DNA of 64,000 nucleotides from the NCBI RefSeq assembly GCF_900111615.1, contig NZ_FOHU01000011.1, forward strand, positions 1 to 64,000. The letters are read 5' to 3'. Below are positions 53,070 through 61,310 of this stretch, in pieces. The number at the start of each line of letters is the position of its first letter. Position 1 is the stretch's first letter. The position numbers and the translations under genes were made by a program. This DNA is from Natronincola peptidivorans (GTDB lineage: Bacteria > Bacillota > Clostridia > Peptostreptococcales > Natronincolaceae). Below the pieces are notes generated by a model, which did no database searches, was not told the origin of the DNA, and was given only the letters and a program-made list of their open reading frames with translations.

Positions 53070-55471
53070 GCTTTAACACCTTCATTCTCAATTCCTACTT
53101 TTACAGCTTTTACGTCTTTACTGTGCTCGGTTACATTTTCTTTTATTACTTTCATTGAGACTAACAAATTTTGTAGATCCTTCTCTTCCAATTTTTTATC
53201 CTTTTTTGCATCCAATAAATCTCCTCTAAATCTTTCTAGATAGAGTTCTAATTCTTTAAAATATTCATCTATTTTCTTCTTAGTATCTTTATTAATAAAG
53301 TCGTGTAACGCTTTCTCTAAATCATCATATTTCTTATTTAATGCTTTTTTAGCCTTTGAGCCAATTGCTTTTGCATCTACCTCATATACTTTTTCTGTAT
53401 ATGTATATTCTACTTCATGTTCATACAACCAAAGAGTATACCATCTTCTTTCATATCGAGTTCCTGTGCGTTTTTTCTCTTCTTCTTTAATTAATTTTTG
53501 TTGAATAAGATCAAAATTAATATTCATAGGTTCTGGCTTTGGACTAGATAACTGTATTTTTACCTCAAAAGACTCATTTAATTTTATTGCAGCTTCTTTT
53601 AAAACGGACCCCATTTCCCTTTCAATATTTCCCCATAGGTCCTTTTCTATTGACTTAATTAAACTTTTACAATGCTTTTCAACTTCTTGGGAAAAATTTC
53701 CTACTGATTCATTTATAACATCATATAAACTATTCACAAATTCTTTTGCCTTTTCTTCTTTGGTAAATATATTGGGTCCATTTGGATTTATATCAAGAGA
53801 ATCCCTTTTTTCCTTTGGCAAAGTTCCAATCGCAGCACTTATTGCACCAAGTAATGTTGACATATAAGTATTTTCTTTTCGTTGTTCTCTATTTTCAATT
53901 TCCCTTTCTTTCTCTTTAGATTTTTCTTCCTTAAATAATGAATCAATCCCTATATCCAATACATTGCTGCTTTTTTCTAAAATTTCCTTCAACCTATCTT
54001 TCATTTCTTTCACTGTTTTTTTTGATTTATCCTGTGCCTTTTTATTTGATTCTTTTACCTTTTTTATATCTCCTTCAAGGTTATCAATATGCTGTTGAAG
54101 TAATTCAATTTTTGCCTGAAGCCCACCGAACCTCAGACCTAAAGAATCAATGACTTGCTGATCATAAGCATACATTTTATCAACGGCAGATTTCATGCTA
54201 ATTAAACCTGCTTCACTGAATGCTTGTTTAATCACTTCTGCTAATGGTTCATCAAACAAACTAATATTCCATAGTTTCTTAGCCTTTTTCTTAACTTCTT
54301 CAATATCATCAATTTCACTAGCCCACATTACACCGAATGCAGATTCTCCAAAATCACTTACCCACTCATTCTCCTGATAGCTGGGTAATCTCCCATCTGT
54401 TTCAATTTGACGTAACACCTGATTAGCCAAATAGCCACGTTTACTTGATACAGGATAAACTTTAGAGGAATCAACTCTTCCTTCAAATAGTTGACTTGTC
54501 ACATATCGTCTGGTCTCTTCTTTATCCATACCATTTTTATCTTTTTGATCAAATTTATTAACAAATAGGTATAAGCGATCCCCACCATATTCTAGAATTT
54601 CTTTTAGAGACTGCCTCACTTCTTCATCTGCCTCAGATCGCAACTGAGTATAGTCTAACACTGCCATTACTGCAGAAGCTTTTTCAATCTGCTTTATAAG
54701 AATCTGCTTTAAATACTTTGCACCTGCTTCATTAGGTCCAGGTGTATCAATAAGTGTAAATGTGCCATTTTCATTGGTGCTATTTTTTAGATGATAAAAT
54801 TCTATTTCTATTTGAGGAAATTCATCTATGCTATCATACTCTATTAAAGGAGAGGTTACTTTTATCTGCTTATCCTCACAAAGACGAGAAATATCATTTA
54901 ACTTTTTAAGAAATACATATATCTCCTCAAGTCCATTATATTCCTCATGGATTAAAGAAAATGAATCTGTTAATATACTATTTATTAATTCAGCTCCATC
55001 TTCAGAAGACATTGTTTCTAAATTGTCCAATTTACCTTTCTCTTGCATTTTTTTCAACTCTTTATTTAATTGTTTTAGTGCTACATTAAATGGCTCAGGT
55101 TTTGGAAAGGTTAGCTTGGGTATATCTTTTTCAGGAGTGTGCCTAATTAGAGTAGGTAAAGTGGTCATTGGAATATTTCGATTTGGAAGCACTTCTGAAC
55201 CTACAATAGCATTAATGGTGGTGGATTTGCCTGCTTTCATTGTTCCTACTACTGCTAAAGTCATTTCTAAACGATCCACCTTGTAGCTCTCCTCTTTCAA
55301 GGTTTGACGCCATAACTGAGTCCCTTCCTCACTGAGACTTCTAATTTGCTTATCATCTTTTTGACTTTTTAAAAGGCTAGGTGTGTTTAATAATTCTTCC
55401 ATTATTTTATCTTGCTGCCCTAATAAACGTAAAACTTCCTTTCTTGTTGCTTGGATTATATCAGCGTACAT
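53063..55471 (-). CDS. bacterial dynamin-like GTPase (CrfC-like)
   Basis: 802 residues. G1 GTMKAGKST (76-84), G2 Thr around 103-104 (IPMTTLPTLI), G3 DTPGPNEAG (242-250), G4 NKFD (305-308). Long coiled coils follow (residues ~440-510 and ~730-790). No clear membrane helix. Bacterial dynamins remodel or guard membranes, and several act in phage defence (Eleos/Leo type); CrfC instead binds the replication clamp. AAAGGGG precedes the ATG. First of the three overlapping genes; dynamin plus patatin points to a membrane target. Confidence 0.9.
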   Translation of the reverse strand: MYADIIQATRKEVLRLLGQQDKIMEELLNTPSLLKSQKDDKQIRSLSEEGTQLWRQTLKEESYKVDRLEMTLAVVGTMKAGKSTTINAIVGSEVLPNRNIPMTTLPTLIRHTPEKDIPKLTFPKPEPFNVALKQLNKELKKMQEKGKLDNLETMSSEDGAELINSILTDSFSLIHEEYNGLEEIYVFLKKLNDISRLCEDKQIKVTSPLIEYDSIDEFPQIEIEFYHLKNSTNENGTFTLIDTPGPNEAGAKYLKQILIKQIEKASAVMAVLDYTQLRSEADEEVRQSLKEILEYGGDRLYLFVNKFDQKDKNGMDKEETRRYVTSQLFEGRVDSSKVYPVSSKRGYLANQVLRQIETDGRLPSYQENEWVSDFGESAFGVMWASEIDDIEEVKKKAKKLWNISLFDEPLAEVIKQAFSEAGLISMKSAVDKMYAYDQQVIDSLGLRFGGLQAKIELLQQHIDNLEGDIKKVKESNKKAQDKSKKTVKEMKDRLKEILEKSSNVLDIGIDSLFKEEKSKEKEREIENREQRKENTYMSTLLGAISAAIGTLPKEKRDSLDINPNGPNIFTKEEKAKEFVNSLYDVINESVGNFSQEVEKHCKSLIKSIEKDLWGNIEREMGSVLKEAAIKLNESFEVKIQLSSPKPEPMNINFDLIQQKLIKEEEKKRTGTRYERRWYTLWLYEHEVEYTYTEKVYEVDAKAIGSKAKKALNKKYDDLEKALHDFINKDTKKKIDEYFKELELYLERFRGDLLDAKKDKKLEEKDLQNLLVSMKVIKENVTEHSKDVKAVKVGIENEGVKAC

Positions 55472-55541
55472 TCGATAGTCCCCTTTCAGTATAAAATCTT
55501 AGCTTATGTATACTACTTTTATTTTGTACTACTATACTTTT

Positions 55542-55685
55542 TTAATATTTTTTAGACTTTTCTATCAAATCTTTTTTAAGTTTACTAATGGTTTTTTTTT
55601 CCTCTTTTTCTTTAACAAGCCTTGCCATTTGTTTAAGTGTATTTTTTAGATTCATTTTTTCATCAGGCATCCTAAATCCATTCAC
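55542..55685 (-). CDS. 47-residue basic coiled-coil protein
   Basis: GTG start with AAGGAGGG 6-7 nt upstream. Product VNGFRMPDEKMNLKNTLKQM then ARLVKEKEEKKTISKLKKDL then IEKSKKY: Lys-rich, single amphipathic helix. Only 3 nt separate it from the WYL regulator stop; 70 nt lie between it and the dynamin gene. The perfect ribosome site and position support a real small gene, perhaps an antitoxin-like or regulatory partner. Confidence 0.6.
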   Translation of the reverse strand: MNGFRMPDEKMNLKNTLKQMARLVKEKEEKKTISKLKKDLIEKSKKY

Positions 55686-55688
55686 AAA

Positions 55689-56687
55689 TTATCCCTCCTT
55701 ATTATGTTTGTACTGCTTTAACAATTTATCTGCTATATCTTCCATATCTTCTATAAAATTTCTTGGTTCTATAATCTTAATGTCCTTCCCTTGACTCAAT
55801 AACCACATCTTAATACCCTGACCAAACACTTCAGTTTTTACTAGATACTCCGCTTCTTTTTGTTTAATGATTTCAGCATTCGGCAGTCTATCTAATACTG
55901 CCTCAATAGATTTTCCTCTAAAGACAAATTTAATGGTTTGTAATTCACCTGGTTGCATAAATTGTACCAGATTTCTAAATTCTCCTTCTTTAAACCTATC
56001 TTTATAATTTATTTTAAAACCTTCCTTCAAAACTTTATAGTCTTTTATCCTATCCAATCTATAGATAGTTGGGTATTTAAAGGGCTTATCCTTCATGAAA
56101 GCTATGAGATAAAAGTAATACTCCGAAAAAAGAATAGCTTCTGGTTGTAATTTCCTATCAATTGGCTCACTTATTATTTTTCCATTTTCTCCCAATTTTG
56201 TATATCTAATTTCAATCATTCGCTGACAATTAATTGCCTCACTAATACTCCAGATTTTATCTATTAAATTTTCTCCATGCTTAGGTTCAACATAATTTTC
56301 CATTTCATTTATTACAAGTTTTTTGATATAAGCCTTATCTCTAGTACAGCAATTGTCTAATAGCTTTCTTAGTATCGTATCAAGCTCTCTTTTAGATAAC
56401 CCTCTACTTTCTAATAAAATTTTACTTATAGTTAAAATTTCCTTTGAATTTAAAATCTCTTCTTCGTCAGATTCTAAGACATAGCCTTTTTCTTTGCGAC
56501 TATATCTTATATGCTCAAGTTTTCCGGTATTACTTAAATAAGCATTAATATCTGCTACATACCTACTGATAGTTTTGGGATTTACCCCTAACTCATCAGC
56601 CGTTTCCCCCTTTTTTACTACATCGCCATTTAGTAATCTATGATAGATTTCTAACAAGCCTTCTGACTTATTTGCTTTAGTAGGCAT
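55689..56687 (-). CDS. HTH-WYL regulator of the dynamin-patatin module
   Basis: 332 residues. HTH at ~15-55 (KKGETADELGVNPKTISRYV), then a WYL domain (~150-225: INCQRMIEIRYTKLGENGKI, ILFSEYYFYLIAFMKDKPFK) and a WCX-like C-terminus. WYL regulators of this size (BrxR/CapW type) commonly control defence operons and are released by a nucleic-acid or nucleotide ligand. It is co-directional with and immediately upstream of the small protein and dynamin genes. AGAGGTG precedes the ATG. Confidence 0.9.
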   Translation of the reverse strand: MPTKANKSEGLLEIYHRLLNGDVVKKGETADELGVNPKTISRYVADINAYLSNTGKLEHIRYSRKEKGYVLESDEEEILNSKEILTISKILLESRGLSKRELDTILRKLLDNCCTRDKAYIKKLVINEMENYVEPKHGENLIDKIWSISEAINCQRMIEIRYTKLGENGKIISEPIDRKLQPEAILFSEYYFYLIAFMKDKPFKYPTIYRLDRIKDYKVLKEGFKINYKDRFKEGEFRNLVQFMQPGELQTIKFVFRGKSIEAVLDRLPNAEIIKQKEAEYLVKTEVFGQGIKMWLLSQGKDIKIIEPRNFIEDMEDIADKLLKQYKHNKEG

Positions 56688-56742
56688 ATAAACACCTCTT
56701 TATAGTTCTTTTTTCCTATACTGTAAAATTTCGACAGTAATT

Positions 56743-57321
56743 CTAAATTTCCTTCCATTTTTGATGTTTTTCTCTATACATTTCAAAATCTGCTAATTCC
56801 ACTAATTTATCTGCTGTAAACTTTTCGCTAGGCCTATATTCATAAAAACCTATACTTAAGCTAATATTACAAGGTAAATTTTTCTGGATATTATAATCTT
56901 CTACCCTCTTATAGATTCTTTCCCAAATTTCTTTCGCTTGCAGCCTTTTTGTGTTAGAAAATATCATTACAAACTCATCTCCTCCAAATCTAAAAATAAA
57001 ATCCTCTTTCCTAATACTGCTTTTTAGGATATTGCTAACGTCTATTAGCAGCTGATCTCCAATAAAATGTCCGAATTTATCATTTGCCTTTTTTAATCTA
57101 TCAATATCAATAAAAGCAGTTGTAATAATTTGGTGGTTATCTAAGGCCTTTTTCATTGCTTCCTTCAATCTCCTCATCCCTTCTCTTTTATTCAAAACAC
57201 CTGTCAGATAATCTAAAGAAGCTTGCTTTTTCCATACAATTATTTCTTTTTTTAACCGGATAATTTCTTTATCTTTTTCTTTTAACAATTTGCAATCCTC
57301 TTTCCTGCACTCTCTTGTCAT
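56743..57321 (-). CDS. soluble diguanylate cyclase (GGDEF)
   Basis: 192 residues, no membrane helix. An N-terminal Cys pair (RECRKEDC) and coiled coil (LKEKDKEIIRLKKEIIVWKK) precede a GGDEF domain with active site FRFGGDEF and inhibitory site RKED five residues upstream. It should make c-di-GMP in the cytoplasm. It lies 55 nt upstream of the WYL regulator on the same strand; an RdcB-like (cyclase regulator) gene two genes further down makes the adjacency notable. GAGGTG precedes the ATG. Confidence 0.92.
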   Translation of the reverse strand: MTRECRKEDCKLLKEKDKEIIRLKKEIIVWKKQASLDYLTGVLNKREGMRRLKEAMKKALDNHQIITTAFIDIDRLKKANDKFGHFIGDQLLIDVSNILKSSIRKEDFIFRFGGDEFVMIFSNTKRLQAKEIWERIYKRVEDYNIQKNLPCNISLSIGFYEYRPSEKFTADKLVELADFEMYREKHQKWKEI

Positions 57322-57886
57322 ATTTATATCACCTCAATTTTTCCTATTCTTTTGTCTATAACTTATATTTTATATATTTCCATGGACATATTTTGTCTAC
57401 TTGCATTTTATATTCAATTTTTATTTCAAATTTCTTTATTTTTCTCTATCTATTAGAGCTAACTAGTTTTTTAGAATCGATTATATCTATTTTTCTTTTT
57501 AATCTTTATACAACCTATTTAAAAGCATAATCTTTAAAACACATTCCCATGTAATCTTTCAAAACACCAAATTAGGAGGCAATTATAAGAATAGGAAATA
57601 ACATGCCTCCTGAAGAAATTGTATACTTGCCCCCTCTAACCAAAAATCCTAGCACTTGACTTCATCTATAAACCCCAAAGTTCTACTACCAACCTCCCCA
57701 ACTATTCACTAAATGTACGTTTAGGGAAAGCGGAGCGTCAGTTTGCAAAACTGTTTACTAAACAAGACATTTAGGGAAAGTGGAATAGTGGTAGGAGTTT
57801 CTATAAAAACATACTCTAGATAGCTCCTACCTCTATGGAGCGTTAGTTGGGGGATGAAGACCCTAAAGGTGGCCCTATTATCGCAG

Positions 57887-58221
57887 CAGTCTGTCTGTCT
57901 TCTTGAACTTCTCCATAGAAAGACAGTCTGTGGAGACTGACTTGCAAAGACTCTCTCTAACAAAAGCCTTCATATTCCTACCCAGCCACCAGAACAGTCT
58001 GTAGCCCTCCCCTATTTTCTCACCCTAGCTGCTACAGTCTGTGGCGGTGGCGGTAGCAGAAGGCCCCAAAGATAGACCCAGCGACTGGAACAGTCTGCAG
58101 CTCCCCTGGTTGCCGATACACCTTGATAGAAAGTATGGCTTTTATGGACGTATGGTAATAACAAGCCATATGATCTCAGTCTCTCCTCTACACCATCTCA
58201 GCAGCACAGCTGCAGTCTGTG
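57887..58221. repeat. six dispersed CAGTCTG words in diverged ~30-bp repeats
   Basis: CAGTCTG occurs at about 57887, 57924, 57995, 58034, 58091 and 58213, usually as ACAGTCTGTGG or ACAGTCTGCAG. Two units are longer matches: CCCAGCCACCAGAACAGTCT and CCCAGCGACTGGAACAGTCT. The word ACAGTCTGT is itself a dyad. Spacing is irregular, so this is not a CRISPR array. Confidence 0.5.
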
Positions 58222-58385
58222 GAGGGAGCGGAGGTCAAGCCCCCAAAGCTACAATCTTTTGTTGTAAGGAATGAAGGAAGGAGAGCATATTTTGTGAAAC
58301 AAAAACTGTCTCCTGGATGAATGACTGGAGACAAAAGGTTGTGGACCCCAGAAGTTTTGAGGGTGGGCGGCGGGAATACAATAAA

Positions 58386-58425
58386 AGATACAGGTGGTTG
58401 CCGGTTAAGGCAGCTGCCTGTATCT
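58386..58425 (-). terminator. 17-bp stem-loop terminator of the small HTH gene
   Basis: AGATACAGGTGGTTGCC pairs throughout (with G-T wobbles) with GGCAGCTGCCTGTATCT around a GGTTAA loop. On the minus strand it is followed by TTTTATTG, 21 nt past the HTH stop. Confidence 0.75.
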
Positions 58426-58446
58426 ACTAAATTGTCTGTTGATTTC

Positions 58447-58689
58447 CTAATCTTCAGTCTCAGGGGTAGCATTGACTACAATTCTACCTCGTCTAGTGAT
58501 GGTAAAACTATCAATAGTTTCATCTTCTTGTCTTATTAAACGCATGTTCATTAGATTTATCATATACCGCATCATAGAGGTATCCTTTAAATCACCAATC
58601 CTTCTTATTTCCTCCATCGTCATACACTGAACATTTCCCTTTATATGTACATCCATTGCCTTCAGAATTTTACCTTCTATACCCTCCAT
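58447..58689 (-). CDS. small winged-helix DNA-binding protein
   Basis: 80 residues, ATG behind GGAGGG. The sequence CMTMEEIRRIGDLKDTSMMR, NLMNMRLIRQEDETIDSFTI, TRRGRIVV has the helix-turn-helix-wing order of MarR/PadR-like minimal domains. No effector domain. It stands downstream of the LexA-like gene on the same strand, so may belong to the same regulatory unit. Confidence 0.65.
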   Translation of the reverse strand: MEGIEGKILKAMDVHIKGNVQCMTMEEIRRIGDLKDTSMMRYMINLMNMRLIRQEDETIDSFTITRRGRIVVNATPETED

Positions 58690-58824
58690 AATCAACCCTC
58701 CAATATCTTTTGTGTATCACCTGCTAATAACGCATTTAAATCCCACATTTATTACACTACTTGCAATATAGCTTATGATATTTACCTATATTAGCTATTT
58801 CTTCTTATGACCCTTCCGAATCTT

Positions 58825-59079
58825 TTACATGCCTATCCCATCATGAGCCTTCATCATCCTCCTTCCCTTCTCTGTAATCTTCAAAACTCTAGGAGAAGCT
58901 CGCTGTCTTTCAATCATTCCCCATACTTCCATCTCTATCAAATATCCTTGCACTGTAGAGGTAGATTTATAGCCCACTAGTTTTCCAATTTCTCTTACAG
59001 TGGGACTATAGCCTCTTTTCTCAATATAATCCCTTATTGAAAGCAGGATCTCCATCTTCTTATCCTTTGGTTTTTCCAT
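58825..59079 (-). CDS. LexA-like DNA-binding headpiece without peptidase domain
   Basis: 84 residues matching the LexA N-terminal wHTH: ILLSIRDYIEKRGYSPTVRE, IGKLVGYKSTSTVQGYLIEM, GMIERQRASPRVLKITEKGR. The S24 autoprotease half (about 120 residues) is missing, with a normal stop, so RecA-stimulated self-cleavage is not possible. It may compete with LexA at SOS boxes or stay bound permanently. GGAGG precedes the ATG; a perfect SOS box overlaps its promoter. Confidence 0.85.
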   Translation of the reverse strand: MEKPKDKKMEILLSIRDYIEKRGYSPTVREIGKLVGYKSTSTVQGYLIEMEVWGMIERQRASPRVLKITEKGRRMMKAHDGIGM

Positions 59080-59106
59080 CTCTAGATCCTCCTGTTTTTA
59101 TCATCT

Positions 59107-59155
59107 AGAACATATGTTCTGTCTATATTATAGGAAATTTTTGGGGCTTTGTAAA
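59107..59155 (-). promoter_or_regulatory. SOS box overlapping the LexA-like promoter
   Basis: AGAACATATGTTCT is a perfect 14-bp dyad and fits the Gram-positive SOS box (GAACnnnnGTTC). Just upstream on the minus strand stand TTTACA (59155-59150) and TATAAT (59132-59127) with a 17-nt spacer, so the box covers the transcription start. The same gap holds the start of the divergent M15 operon (start 111 nt away), with a TATAAT at ~59197-59202. Confidence 0.85.
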
Positions 59156-59230
59156 GCCTTATTTACCTCTTTACTGAATTTTTGAAATTCCTCCTATATA
59201 ATGTAGAAAAATCAAAGAAGGAGGCTTGTA

Positions 59231-59590
59231 ATGAACAAAATACAGATTGCTAAAAACTTTCAGCTGTGGGAGTTTCAATGTGGAGGAGGTACGCAGCTGG
59301 TGAAGCTGGATCATCGTCTTTTAGAAAAGCTCCAGCAGCTTCGGGATCGTGTGGGGGGACCTGTGAATCTTACCTCCGGCTATCGTACATTAGAACATAA
59401 TCGACAGGTAGGGGGAAGCCCTAATAGTCAGCATATGCTAGGTCGTGCAGCAGATATCAAAGTCCCTGGCTATTCCCCAGAGGCCATTGCCCAGATAGCA
59501 GAGGAATTAGGCTTTACTGGGATTGGCATCTACCCCACCTTTACCCATGTAGACGTTAAAACTACAGCACCATCCTACTGGCGTGGATAG
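59231..59590 (+). CDS. M15 family peptidoglycan peptidase (endolysin-like)
   Basis: 119 residues. Zinc ligands in SQHMLGRAADIKV (His and Asp) and FTHVDVK (His); the LTSGYRTLEHNRQVGGSPNS block is typical of Peptidase_M15_3 (D-Ala-D-Ala or L-Ala-D-Glu carboxypeptidases, phage lysins). No signal peptide, so export would need a holin or lysis. GAAGGAGG precedes the ATG. First gene of a plus-strand cassette that ends with membrane proteins. Confidence 0.9.
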   Translation: MNKIQIAKNFQLWEFQCGGGTQLVKLDHRLLEKLQQLRDRVGGPVNLTSGYRTLEHNRQVGGSPNSQHMLGRAADIKVPGYSPEAIAQIAEELGFTGIGIYPTFTHVDVKTTAPSYWRG

Positions 59591-59620
59591 TAATAAATCG
59601 ATAGGAAAGGAGGCGAAGCA

Positions 59621-59947
59621 GTGCCCACTACCAAGCTGATCGCGAAAATTAAAAAGATTGATATTAGCAACAAGGTATCCTCTGACAACTGGAGCCAATC
59701 CATCAGCATCATTCTAAGTGATATCGAGCTGAATGATGAAAATTTAGTAGCTATTCGAAAGTTCAGACCCAATGAGGAAATTTCTGTGGCTTTTGAAACC
59801 CTTCAATTATCTATGATGGACCCACCAGAAGAGGAAATTACAGAAGTATTGGAGGAGGAAGAAGTACCTCAAGAAGACTTGTTTGTTATTGATTATGACC
59901 AAGAGCTACTTGAAGGTGACAAAGTAGTGAAAAAGTTTGAATTATAA
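59621..59947 (+). CDS. hypothetical acidic protein
   Basis: 108 residues, GTG start behind AGGAAAGGAGG. Beta-rich first half (LIAKIKKIDISNKVSSDNWS, ISIILSDIELNDENLVAIRK) and very acidic C-terminus (PPEEEITEVLEEEEVPQEDL). Reminiscent of phage or capsule-like small structural proteins, but no family is named. 30 nt after the peptidase. Confidence 0.65.
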   Translation: MPTTKLIAKIKKIDISNKVSSDNWSQSISIILSDIELNDENLVAIRKFRPNEEISVAFETLQLSMMDPPEEEITEVLEEEEVPQEDLFVIDYDQELLEGDKVVKKFEL

Positions 59948-59967
59948 TTTTGAAGGGAGGTGAACCT

Positions 59968-60192
59968 ATGCCAGTAGCAAAATTGAATGAAACTAAACAT
60001 GTTTCTGTTCGATTTATTACAGAAACAGACCCTGAAGGAAATCACAGATATTCTACCAGAAGAGTTGCAAACATGAAACCTTCAGCTGCGCTTATCTCTA
60101 TGTATAATATTGCTGCTTCTGTGATTACATTGTGTAAATTTCAAGCAGAAACCGTTATCGCAATTGAGCAGTATCAAATCGTAGAATCGTAG
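59968..60192 (+). CDS. DUF1659 family protein
   Basis: 74 residues from the ATG behind GGGAGGTG. The order HVSVRFITETDPEGNHRYST, RRVANMKPSAALISMYNIAA, and QYQIVES fits DUF1659, which in Firmicutes usually precedes DUF2922, as here. Function unknown. Confidence 0.75.
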   Translation: MPVAKLNETKHVSVRFITETDPEGNHRYSTRRVANMKPSAALISMYNIAASVITLCKFQAETVIAIEQYQIVES

Positions 60193-60233
60193 AATCATGG
60201 TAAAACAAAATTTTATAGAAGGGAGGAACAAGC

Positions 60234-60455
60234 TTGAATAGACGATTAAGATTACTTTTTAAAACTACAGGGGATAGGATCGTTGCATTAAATATTGCTG
60301 ATCCTAAGGATACCCTAGAGGCTAGTGAAGTACAATCAGTTATGCAAACCATCATAGATGAAAATGCAGTTATCACTAGCTCTGGGGAGTTGTATGAGAT
60401 TCATTCGGCTTACATCATTGAAACAACTACCGACACCCTGATTGAGGCTGTATAG
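60234..60455 (+). CDS. DUF2922 family protein
   Basis: 73 residues, TTG start with GAAGGGAGG. NRRLRLLFKTTGDRIVALNI, ADPKDTLEASEVQSVMQTII and ENAVITSSGELYEIHSAYII match DUF2922. Commonly paired with DUF1659 and a YvrJ-like peptide; the third member here is different. Function unknown. Confidence 0.85.
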   Translation: MNRRLRLLFKTTGDRIVALNIADPKDTLEASEVQSVMQTIIDENAVITSSGELYEIHSAYIIETTTDTLIEAV

Positions 60456-60538
60456 TGTAGTTTTACAGAAAAGACATGGTTCCTCTAGGGGGAATTGTGT
60501 CTTTTCCTCTAATAAAAGAAAGGAAGGTGAAAAAAACA

Positions 60539-60940
60539 ATGAAAACCAAAACTCCTATCACAAAAGGAATCGCAGTGATTTTATGTATGATTACTGTAGC
60601 CCTCTCATGGAATATTTATATATCCTACAAATCCTCTTATTTTGCTGAGGATACTTTTGAAAAATCTCTTGCTTACATCGCCATGGCTGAAGGTCAATCA
60701 ATGGAATTAACTTTAGCTCCTGTAGAGAAGGAAATTATCTATCAAGAGACAGAAGTAGCTGAAAAGAATGAAGCCCTTCAGCAGAAAAAAATATTAATCA
60801 AGTTCTTTCTCCTGCTATTATCCTTTGTCAGCCTGGCTGCCCTGCAAAACTTTGTTTATAGTATAGAGTCAATCAAAGGATATGAAGCTGAAAAGCACAA
60901 GACCATTTCTCCCCTAATCTCTAAAGAGGGTGAAAAGTAA
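60539..60940 (+). CDS. membrane protein with two helices
   Basis: 133 residues from the ATG behind AAAGGAAGG. Hydrophobic segments at ~8-27 (GIAVILCMITVALSWNIYIS) and ~88-107 (FFLLLLSFVSLAALQNFVYS) flank an acidic outer loop. Terminal part is charged. It stops one base into the next gene (TAATG overlap), so the two are coupled. Possible holin-partner or spanin-like role is a guess. Confidence 0.65.
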   Translation: MKTKTPITKGIAVILCMITVALSWNIYISYKSSYFAEDTFEKSLAYIAMAEGQSMELTLAPVEKEIIYQETEVAEKNEALQQKKILIKFFLLLLSFVSLAALQNFVYSIESIKGYEAEKHKTISPLISKEGEK

Positions 60941-61269
60941 TGGCAAATCTATTGGAGGATGTCACCCTCTTTGCTTATATTTATCTCTTTTGCTTTCTAG
61001 GGGCATATTCTAAGGATGTGGTGGATACCTTTTTAGAAAAGACCACTGAGGTGTTAATCCTGAAGGTTCTAACCTCTTCCCTAGCTGTAGCTGTTTTGCT
61101 ATATGGTGCCTCAGAGTATCTATTGAACAAGCTGTCCTATCGGCCCTTTACAGCTGTTTGTTATACCCTTGGATTGGTTAGCTTTGAGGTGGTTGTGAGG
61201 TATAGTAATCTTCAGGAAGTATTAGATCTAATACAGGAATTTCTATTATGGAGAAAAAATAAAAAATAA
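60940..61269 (+). CDS. holin-like small membrane protein
   Basis: 109 residues, three helices (LFAYIYLFCFLGAYSKDVVD, VLTSSLAVAVLLYGASEYLL, FTAVCYTLGLVSFEVVVRYS) and a charged Lys-rich tail (LLWRKNKK). Size, topology and cassette position with an M15 peptidase are holin-like; no sequence family recognised. Ends the cassette, followed by a terminator. Confidence 0.6.
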   Translation: MANLLEDVTLFAYIYLFCFLGAYSKDVVDTFLEKTTEVLILKVLTSSLAVAVLLYGASEYLLNKLSYRPFTAVCYTLGLVSFEVVVRYSNLQEVLDLIQEFLLWRKNKK

Positions 61270-61310
61270 GGATAAAGTAAAGCTATTCAGTAGAAGCTAT
61301 TCTTTATCCT
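61269..61310 (+). terminator. terminator of the M15 cassette
   Basis: AGGATAAAG pairs with CTTTATCCT; inner AGCT words extend the stem. Followed by CATTTTATC. It begins at the stop codon of the holin-like gene. Confidence 0.65.

Larger units (their letters stand above)
57322..58446. other. anomalous GC-richer non-coding block
   Basis: Over 1.1 kb without a credible gene; open frames here have implausible composition. From ~57.7 kb the base composition is visibly richer in G and C than either side. It holds repeated CAGTCTGT words (listed), two TTTAGGGAAAG words near 57720 and 57770, and several stem-loops (for example GTCTCC...GGAGAC at ~58309-58333). Possibly a structured RNA locus or relic of transferred DNA. 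Confidence 0.45.

Noticed and set aside
57887-58221. Possible CRISPR array from the repeated CAGTCTG words.
   Set aside because: Repeat spacing is irregular (about 37 to 122 bp), repeats diverge and no cas gene is present.
57721-58274. Open frames on both strands inside the GC-richer block.
   Set aside because: Low-complexity composition (Arg/Ser/Trp rich), no ribosome sites, and frames overlap on both strands; better read as non-coding.
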